From NCBI GenBank assembly GCA_024220505.1, contig JAKZZE010000001.1:2852001-2916000 (forward strand): a stretch of 64,000 nucleotides of DNA, written 5' to 3'. This stretch comes from Rhizopus arrhizus (taxonomy: Eukaryota; Mucoromycota; Mucoromycetes; Mucorales; Rhizopodaceae). Under the pieces are notes generated by a model, which searched no databases, was not told where the DNA came from, and was given only the letters and a program-made list of their open reading frames with translations. The translations under genes were made by a program, and so were the position numbers. Of the stretch, positions 56,869 through 64,000 are shown one piece after another. Within the stretch, counting starts at the first letter, position 1. Every line of letters starts with the position of its first letter.

Positions 56869-57374
56869 GTAACTTGTTAGTACTTGGGATTTGGATTGTG
56901 TTAAAGTGTTGTAGATTTGTTTAGTTTGAAGTTTGAAGCCTTGAATGACTTGAGTTTGATTAACTTGAGTGAACGTTTAACAGTTCTTTTGATATAGTAA
57001 TTTGGTTTTAAGTAGTGACCACCAGATCTTTATAGATCAATAAGGTTAGGAGTAAGATTATTTAATAAAAGATAAAAATAAAAGGGATCTTTCTTGATTC
57101 GTGATAATTCAGGTATCAGATCAGAAAGAATAAGTAAAAATAAAAAGAAAAGAAAAGGTAATTGTGACCCAATAAGAAAAGATTGCTTTTTAAGCGCAAG
57201 AAAATATGATTTATTGAATGTCTGTTATTTTGTTCAAAATATTCATCTTATTTATATAAAAATATGGGGTGCCTATTGTCTCTTGTCCTGAACTGTAAAT
57301 TAAAGTTCATGTTCTTCATCCAAACTGTAATTGTACATGTTTGTATCGGGGACTAAACCATTGTTCGTGTTACA
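56869..57374 (+). repeat. 506-bp dispersed repeat, copy 2 (LTR-like)
   Basis: The second copy is in the same orientation, 85 bp after the first. TTACACT flanks both sides (56862-56868, 57375-57381). Different flanking duplications favour two insertions rather than one tandem duplication or an LTR pair. Confidence 0.75.
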
Positions 57375-57446
57375 TTACACTGCAAAAGTTTGCTGCATTG
57401 TGTTACAACAAGAACAGTATACGAGGCAAAAAGAAAAATGTCAAGA

Positions 57447-57518
57447 CTCTCCGGCGGGGAATTGAACCCCGGTCTCCCGCGTGACAGGCGGGGATACTCA
57501 CCACTATACTACCGAAGA
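57447..57518 (-). tRNA. tRNA-Asp (GTC)
   Basis: 72 nt forming a full cloverleaf: acceptor TCTTCGG/CCGGAGA, D-arm with TAGTATAGTGGT (box A), anticodon stem CCCGC/GCGGG around loop CTGTCAC with anticodon GTC, and T-arm GGGGTTCAATTCCCC (box B). No intron. Confidence 0.95.
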
Positions 57519-57600
57519 AGGTGTGGGTGTTTGTCGTAGTGGTTAAGGCGCTACCGTATGGGTTGAGTGTCCTTTCACTGCAAATAATCGTTCCAATTAG
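57519..57600 (+). other. tRNA-like block next to tRNA-Asp, repeated at 60738
   Basis: Contains GTCGTAGTGGTTAAGGC, a good box A, but no complete cloverleaf. Together with the 5' end of tRNA-Asp it recurs almost exactly at 60724-60803. Confidence 0.5.
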
Positions 57601-58969
57601 GTACCGGATTGCGCAAGATTGCTCTTCGTTTGGGTAACAAATTGCTACTTTTTTTCGTGAAAAAAATTAAATCTTGCTGTATTGATCATTTTCGAATTTT
57701 GAAAAAAGATTTAGATACGAAAAAAATAAAGAAATTTAACGATGTTATTATTTTATTTGTAGGGTAAATATTCATTGAGTTATTCACATTTTTAAAGAAA
57801 TGTTTTTTTTTACAAACGATCTTTTTTTGGAAAGCGTATTTCTCTCCATTGTTTAAAGTCCGATATTTTCTTTTTTTTATTTTTGAGGGCAAAATGCGGA
57901 AATCAAAAGCACCGTGCGATTATTTTGTACAGAAGAATACATATTAGGAAGGCAATCTGTGATCTTTAGCGTAGCTCATTAGCAATGTGTAACAGGGCGT
58001 AACAAAATAGTTGCGTTTAGTAAAAAAAAAAAAAAGAAGCTGAAAGATTAAAAGTAAAAAAAAAAGACAAAGTTAAAAAAAAGACCTAGTGAAAAAAAAA
58101 AAAAGAGCATAGCAATAAAAGATTCCTTATTCAAATGAAAACAATAATCTAAGAACAAATATGTTTTATAAAAATACAAATGCTTTTACATTATAACAAA
58201 AGAATACGTGTATATTCTCAAAAGAATAAAAAGTAAAGAAGCTCTGCTCACATTTTGTTGCAAGGCAGTTATAATTAACAAATACAAGCACAATTTTTTT
58301 GGTTTCAAGTAAAGAGATTACTTTATTATTTTTTATGACAAATAATACAAAAGAATATATGTTTTTAAGCTTATATTAGTTCATTACTTACTTTGTATTT
58401 GCAGATGGGTGTAATTTGCAATTAGCCATTAGCCATCAGCCATTAGAGATGTTAACATTGTCAACTTTCTTTATCAAAAAGGGCTTTTTAACAACAAGCA
58501 GTAATATAAGTTTGATATTCTTATAGTTTTATCGTGTTAAAGCGAAAAACTTTGCTCATGAGGTTCATGTTCGTCATCCGAATGTGTCCCATTAGGAATT
58601 CCTAATGTAAAAAAAAAGAAACCGACATTAGACTTGGTTGTTATTACTTTTTTATAAGCTTACATTTGACCAGTGCTTGAGCTTTCCTTTTTTTTTGTTT
58701 TATGCCTTTGGCATCTAGTGTATTCCATGAAACAAAACTAGGGAGAAAAAAAAAGATGTTGTTTTACTGCTATAATTTGTTAAGATACCGACTTTTTTTT
58801 TTATTTCAAGTAAAAAAAAATAAAATAAAATAAAATAATAACCTTCCTCCTAAACATATTGCATTCAAGTAATAAAACTTGTTCAAGCAATGTATAAGTT
58901 ATCTTTTGGGATACCATTAAATGTAAACTACATGAAAAGCAATTGTTTTTGTTTTCTAATATAGATAGA
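57601..58969. other. Intergenic, low-complexity
   Basis: No gene. A-rich low-complexity sequence at 58020-58110; four AGCCATTA/AGCCATCA-type units at 58422-58449. The first part (TAGGTACCGGATTGCGCAAG) may be a diverged piece of the foldback arm. Confidence 0.4.
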
Positions 58970-60234
58970 CAGTGAATAAGTGTAACATTGGTAAAATAAG
59001 GCTACAAAAAAGCACTTCTCTTTTTTTTTTCTTTTTTTTTTCTTCTCTTTTTTATAAAAGGTAAGTTCTTAATATTACATATGTATTCTATTCCTATTCT
59101 AATGGTACTTGTACTTTAGTAAAGATGTATCGATTGCTTTTTTTATGGTTTAAATAGTCTTTATAAAGTCTCTTTCCCAGAATTGTAGTTGCTTCTTCTT
59201 TTATTTGTTGGTATAAGCTTGACTGGTATCTTTTTTTTTCTTTTTTTTTTCATGGTCCATCCAAAGCAAGGTACTATTACTTTTGCTACATATACTCAAT
59301 AGCTAATAATTATTATAGATGCCTGCTGCTTCCTTTTTTTTACTTATTGGTAAAAGCTTAGCAAGTTTTCTTCCCCTTGTCTATCTAAAGAAAGGTACTA
59401 TTGCTTTTACGATATATATACGATAGCTAATAATTATTATAGATAAATGCTGCTCTGCTTTGGCCTCTTTCTGTTTCTTTCCTGGTTTTTACTTTGGTTC
59501 TTAAGTACTGATGTACTTCCATCTTTTGCTTTAAGTGCCCTGGTCCTTGTGTCTTTGAATCCTAGAATCCTTGAGCTTGCTTTTTTTTTTCTTTTCTTTT
59601 GAGAACTTTTAAAGTTCCACGAGATTAATTGATGTATTTTTAGATTAGATGCTGCTATTCTGGTGACATTAGGTAAGTCAAGCACACTGTTAAAATGCTA
59701 CAAGCAAAGAAATACTATGTATTGTTATTATTATTTTATTTAAATAAAAAAAAAAAAGCTATTTTTTATAAACAAAATCCCTATTTTTTGTATATATAAA
59801 GCAATATTTATTGCAATATGAATGGTCGATAAAGAAGTATATAAAGCAATATAAGTGGTTCATAAAGAAGTATATAAAGCAATATGAGTGGTTTATAAAA
59901 GAGCAAAAAGACAAATAAAGTAGTGTTTTACAAAGCGTGATTGGTTGCCAAGCACCATTAGATGTCAAATTGATAATAAACAAGAGCCACAACGTAACTG
60001 ATGAAAGGTCTACCTTGCAAGATCAGTTAACGAAAAAGTCTCCCAACAGTCTCCTGTGTTGGCCACAAATCTTGCACCATCACATAACCAAAGGGCGAAC
60101 AATAACTTACACGATTTGTGGCAGAGACAGGAGGCTGTGCGTGGATAATCTCTTACCTGATTGTACACGATTGTAAATTATTTCGCAAGATTGGTAAACG
60201 ATTTGTTACCCAATTTACACTATTATTTGCAGTG
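58970..60234. repeat. Left arm of a giant inverted repeat (foldback-like element)
   Basis: About 1265 bp whose reverse complement recurs at 60796-62239. Matching landmarks in order from the outside: GTAACATTGGTAAAAT, AGGTAAGTTCTTAATATTA, GCTAATAATTATTATAGAT (twice), GGTGACATTAGGTAAGTCA, CAAAATCCCTATTTTTTG, GTTGGCCACAA and TTACCCAATTTACACTATTA. No open frame of note is present. Confidence 0.85.
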
Positions 60235-60795
60235 TTTGGACATGCAGGTTCGAATCCTGCCTTCCTCGCACCGTCTCTTCCACGCACGGTCACATGACTT
60301 CCTTAACGTGCGTCGTCTCTGGCTTTCGGTGTGTCCCGCCTGTGTGTTGCGTTGCGTGCCAGCTGGGTATCTGGTCCACCTTCCCTCCCTTTCGGTGTCC
60401 CCGTTGGCATCCCTTTCTGTTCTCTCTTTCCTCCCTGGGTTTTGACGCCGCTGCTGTTCTGGTCGGTCTGCGTTGTGTGCTGTTTGGTGAGCAGCATTAT
60501 CAGCGTTGCAAGGATGCCCACCCCGGGCTTAATGAAGCATATCTCTCTCTCTCTGTCCCAAGTCTTCGTCTGTCGCTTCAGCCAAAATAATTGCCTTGCT
60601 TACCCTCCCTTCCCTTCCCCCTTAACAGTTTGTATGCTTTCCCAGTTCGTTCTGTGGTCAAGCAATTAATGACACAAATGTCGCCTGCATATTTGACCAA
60701 TAAAAATAAAAAAAAACTTTCGTCTATACTACCGAAGAAGGTGTGGGTGTTTGTCGTAGTGGTTAAGATGCTACCGTATGGGTTGAGTGTCCTTT
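60235..60795. other. Spacer of the giant inverted repeat, with tRNA-like and GC-richer sequence
   Basis: Begins with a tRNA 3'-half: T-arm GCAGGTTCGAATCCTGC and CTTCCTC (60247-60270). It continues with GC/CT-rich sequence that stands out from the surroundings, an A-rich stretch (60699-60716), and ends with the tRNA-Asp-linked block (60724-60795). The arrangement (tRNA-like head, unique body, A-rich end) resembles a SINE that is interrupted and permuted. Confidence 0.5.
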
Positions 60796-62239
60796 CACTG
60801 CAAATAATAGTGTAAATTGGGTAACAAATCGTTTACCAATCTTGTGAAATAATTTACAATCGTGTACAATCAGGTAAGAGATTTATCCACGCACAGCCTC
60901 CTGTCTCTGCCACAAATCGTGTAAGTTATTGTTTGCCCTTTGGTTAATTGATGGTTCAAGAATTGTGGCCAACACAGGAGACTGTTGGGAGACGTTTTCG
61001 TTAACTGATCTTGCAAGATGGATCTTTCATCAGTTACGTTGTGGCTCTTGTTTATTATCAATTTGACATCTAATGGTGCTTGGTAACCAATCACGCTTTG
61101 TAAATCATTACTTTATTTGTCTTTTCGCTCTTTTATAAACCACTCATGTTGCCTTATATACTTCTTTATTGACCACTCATATTGCATTATATACTTCTTT
61201 ATGAACCACTTATATAGCTTTATATACTTCTTTATTGACCATTCATATTGCAATAAATATTGCTTTATATACACAAAAAAATAGGGATTTTGTTTATAAA
61301 AAATAGCTTTTTTTTATTTGAATAAAATAATAATAATACATGATATTTCTTTGCTTGTAGCGTTTTAAAAGTGTACTTGACTTACCTAATGTCACCAGAA
61401 TAGCAGCATCTAATCTAAAAATACATCAATTAGCCTCGTGGAACTCAAAAAGTTCTCAAAAGAAAAAAAAAAAAAAAAGAAAAAAAGAAAAAAAAAAAAA
61501 GCCAAGCTCGAGGATTCAAAGACACAAGGATTCAAAGACTTGGGTACTCAAACCAAAAGAAAAGACATCAGTACTTAAGAACCAAAGCAAAGGCAGAAAA
61601 GAGATAGAAAAGGCCAAAGCAAAGCAGCATTCATCTATAATAGTTATTAGCTATCGTGTATATATAATAAAAGTAATAGTACCTTTCTTTAGATAGACCA
61701 TGGGAAGAAAACTAGCTAAGCGTATACAAACGACTAAAAAAGCATCAGACATCTATAATATTTATTAGCTATTGAGTATATGTAGCAAAAATAATAGCAC
61801 CTTGCTTTAGATGGGCTAAGAGAAAAACCTTGCTAAGCTTTACCAACAAGTAAAAAAAAAAAAAAAAGGAAGCAGTACGCATCTATAATAATTATTAGTT
61901 ATTGAGTATATAGTAAAAGTAATAGTACCTTGCTTTAGATGGATCATGAGATAAAAAAAAAAAGAAAAAAAAGCATCAGCCAAGCTTATACTAACAAGTA
62001 AAAGAAGCAATGATAATCATGGGAGAGACTTTATAAAGACCATTTAAAACATCAAGAAAGGAACAAACACAACTTTACTAAAAAAAAAATACCATAAGAA
62101 TAGAAATAGAATATATATAATGTTAAGAACTTACCTTTTAGAAAGAATGTTTTGTTTAAAAAAAAAAAGAAAAAAAAAAAGGAAAAAAAAAAGTACTTTT
62201 TTTATAGCCTCATTTTACCAGTGTTACAGTTACCCACTA
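60796..62239. repeat. Right arm of the giant inverted repeat
   Basis: About 1444 bp, reverse complement of the left arm with moderate divergence. It is longer mainly because a roughly 100-bp internal unit (ATCTATAATA...AATAGTACCTT) occurs three or more times here (about 61635-61970) against about two in the left arm, and because A-runs are longer. Confidence 0.85.
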
Positions 62240-62492
62240 TCGATTAAAAATAAGTCTTCTTTAATACTGTTTAACTATTGAAACATTCAGAGAGGCTATT
62301 CATAAGCAGTTTAAACTTTCTCTTCTTTTTTTTTTTTTTATTTAAATGTAATATCTTTAACTCCAAAGGCTTTTTTTTCTTCGCTTTTTTTGTAGAACAA
62401 ACAAAAGTATCATCTTGTTTTGTGTTCATCTTCAATTTATTTTGTACTTATGTTTTTTTTTTTTTTCTTCCATATATAATTTGTTTTAAAAA

Positions 62493-62604
62493 ATGTCTCG
62501 TCGTGCTGCCACCCCCATCAACGTTCCCAGCAATGCTCCCAAGAGAGCAAGAATTTCCATGAGCATTGCTGGATCATCATCCACCGTTGTTCCTGTTTCT
62601 GCTG

Positions 62605-62638
<34 letters not shown>

Positions 62639-63222
62639 TCCTGTTCCTGTTCCTGTTCCTGTTGCAAGCTTCAGTAGCTTTACAGCTCCTCGCTTGGAGA
62701 GCCCTGTTGGCACTGAAGCCATCGGAGCAGCCTCTGGTCTCGCACCAGAGATAATAGCTGCTCAGATACAGCAATTACAACAATTGCTGCAGCAACAGCA
62801 ACAGCAGCAGCAACAGCAGCAGCAGCAACACCGAGCTTCAGAAGCTGAGGTCGACGCGGCCAAAAAAGAATGCAGTGTAAGTTTAGGACATATTTATTAA
62901 ATTAGTAATTGTAATTTAATAACTATATTTTATACCTTTCTGTGTCATATAGAGTTATTTAGCAGAATACTACCGTGATTACGTTGTTGGTCGCAGAAGC
63001 GAATTTGACTTGGACGTTACCTTCGCCCATAAAAATAACAGAAAAGTCAAGGCATTGTTGTATGAGCAAGCCAGAAAGCACCATCGTTTTGATTTGCTCA
63101 CCACCTCACAAATAAATGCTATAATTAGGAGCAAGTATTCCTACATGATGAGCAAGGCCAAGGGGAAGACAGTTGTTTCACCAAAAACTACCTGTCGTAG
63201 CCGTATACAGTGGTTGGAATAA
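62493..63222 (+). CDS. Hypothetical protein with Ala/Val-Pro repeats and poly-Gln
   Basis: Two exons (62493-62876 and 62953-63222; GTAAGT...ATAG) give 217 residues. The N-terminus (MSRRAATPINVPSNAPKRAR) is basic. An (AP)n(VP)n repeat lies near residues 38-55 and a Gln-rich tract (QQLQQLLQQ then about 12 Gln) near 90-112. The C-terminal 100 residues look folded: SYLAEYYRDYVVGRRSEFDL, KNNRKVKALLYEQARKHHRF and SQINAIIRSKYSYMMSKAKG. No known domain. The low-complexity head and basic folded tail suggest a nuclear DNA- or RNA-binding role, which is only a guess. A TATATAAT box lies 13 bp upstream, and the gene starts 250 bp from the giant inverted repeat. Confidence 0.7.
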
Positions 63223-63596
63223 TTGTTCGGATGTTTTGCAATTTTATACGTTTTGCTTTGTATCTCTGCAGTCAGATAGGATAGAGCTACTTACAATACC
63301 TCATTAGAAAGCGACAGCTGTCACATACAACATATAAGAAGTTAAGGTTATGAGATTACTTCCATATATAGTAAGGTCAAATTGCGTCAAGCATGTGCAT
63401 TCGAACAATTTTTCCAACTCAATGCATTTTATAATGATGATATCATTGACGTTTCTGACGTCACAAATACAGCATTGCAAAATGACGTAATAATGAAATA
63501 GCGCTTTTGCTTTTAGTCAGAGCTTAAAATATATAAATAAGGCTGGATTTTGCAGTGTTTCCCTTCTATCTCGTACAGCCTATACTTCTTTATATC
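63223..63596. other. Left flank and probable terminal repeat of T6
   Basis: From about 63368, TATAGTAAGGTCAAATTGCG looks like the start of a Tc1-type end, but the other end is outside the window. No gene. Confidence 0.4.
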
Positions 63597-64000
63597 ATGG
63601 TACACCCTTTATCTCGTAGCAAGCAAGAAAGCATCCGGTCGTTGTTGAAAAAGGGTTTGTCATACTCAGAAATCATGAAACGTGTTCCAGGAGTATCAAG
63701 GTCCACTTTGAGCAAGTACAAGAACTTGTATGCACCTAAACGTACTCGAGGTCATGCTGGTAGAAAGACTACTATAAGCTCAACAACAAAGAATTACCTG
63801 AAGAGAGAGCTTATAAATGGCTCACTTCAGACTGCAAAGAGCGTATGGTCATATTTAAACAGTATTGGTTATAAGATAGGCTATTTTGGTACAGTAAAAA
63901 TGCTTCACAGCATGGGTTTCAGTGCCCAAATTAAGAAGAAAAAGCCTCTCCTCAAAAAATCACACATGGAAGCTAGACTAAAATGGGCTAAAGCTCACAA
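63597..64000 (+). CDS. Tc1-like transposase, N-terminal part (T6), cut by window edge
   Basis: Starts at ATG 63597 (MVHPLSRSKQESIRSLLKKG). A helix-turn-helix region (LSYSEIMKRVPGVSRSTLSK) is followed by the linker GHAGRKTTISSTTKNYLKRE and the conserved pre-catalytic KKKKPLLKKSHMEARLKWAK. The frame is open to the edge. The catalytic residues lie beyond the window, so activity cannot be judged. Confidence 0.88.
   Translation, partial: MVHPLSRSKQESIRSLLKKGLSYSEIMKRVPGVSRSTLSKYKNLYAPKRTRGHAGRKTTISSTTKNYLKRELINGSLQTAKSVWSYLNSIGYKIGYFGTVKMLHSMGFSAQIKKKKPLLKKSHMEARLKWAKAH

Noticed and set aside
56503..57291. Two near-identical 65-codon frames (MIRDNSGIRSERISKNKKKR...) as genes
   Set aside because: They lie inside the 506-bp LTR-like repeats, are AT-rich and have no domain; the identity reflects the repeat, not selection on a protein.
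56278..57374. LTR pair of one complete small retroelement
   Set aside because: The sequence left of copy 1 and right of copy 2 does not match as a target duplication, while each copy alone has its own flanking repeat.
60161..60669. Several overlapping frames in the palindrome spacer as a protein gene
   Set aside because: All three plus frames are open for similar lengths because of CT-rich composition, with no domain or splice logic; a SINE-like origin fits better.
62566..62774. Overlapping Leu-rich (plus) and Arg/Asn-rich (minus) frames over the repeat region
   Set aside because: They are the other readings of the Ala/Val-Pro and Gln codon repeats of the real gene.

Overview
The window looks like a nuclear chromosome segment of a fungus, most likely Mucoromycota (Mucorales-like). 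It is AT-rich, its genes carry many short GT-AG introns (about 45-80 bp), and the histone genes sit as divergent pairs. Nothing prokaryotic is present. The species assignment is an inference from gene structure and transposon content.

Region 1 (1-12.7 kb) is mostly housekeeping. A partial hypothetical gene runs off the left edge and shares a short bidirectional promoter with mitochondrial ribosomal protein uL11m. Then come an alpha-arrestin-like adaptor with C-terminal PY motifs, the spliceosomal factor CWC15, an RRM-zinc finger-RRM protein of the RBM5/10 type, a divergent H2B/H2A pair and a divergent H3/H4 pair. Between the two histone pairs lie decayed transposon pieces: a LINE 3' end, a broken repeated-family gene and a catalytically dead IS630/Tc1-type transposase.

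Region 2 (12.7-34.8 kb) holds an H2A pseudogene, a tyrosine-recombinase element ending in a perfect inverted repeat, and a broken C2H2 zinc-finger gene whose 5' end is duplicated in inverted orientation. Normal genes follow: ribosomal protein uL15, a six-exon SDR oxidoreductase, a PP2C phosphatase, a coiled-coil protein of unknown function, a kinase-fold protein with altered catalytic motifs, a small hypothetical, a four-helix membrane protein, a Ser/Thr-rich type I membrane protein and V-ATPase subunit D. I rebuilt exon boundaries by hand from GT/AG signals and reading-frame phase.

Region 3 (34.8-57.4 kb) is a nested transposon stack. A LINE is split by an intact Tc1-like element (T1) and by a broken one (T3). 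T3 carries a solo LTR and abuts another intact Tc1-like element (T2). T2 abuts an old Ty3-type element (G1) that was hit in turn by a Tc1 element (T4), by a solo LTR and, inside its 3' LTR, by a nearly intact Ty3 chromovirus-type element (G2) whose two 396-bp LTRs look identical. Target duplications (TA for Tc1, 5 bp for LTRs) give the order of events.

Region 4 (57.4-64 kb) has a tRNA-Asp gene, a very large inverted repeat (arms about 1.27 and 1.44 kb around a 561-bp spacer with tRNA-like segments), a poly-Gln/Ala-Pro protein gene and the start of another Tc1-like transposase cut by the right edge.

The most unusual signal is that two different Tc1-like families (T1, and T4/T5) share an end design: each 211-bp terminal repeat is bounded by two inverted copies of the terminal motif. 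In T1 it also contains a tRNA-like box A/box B segment.
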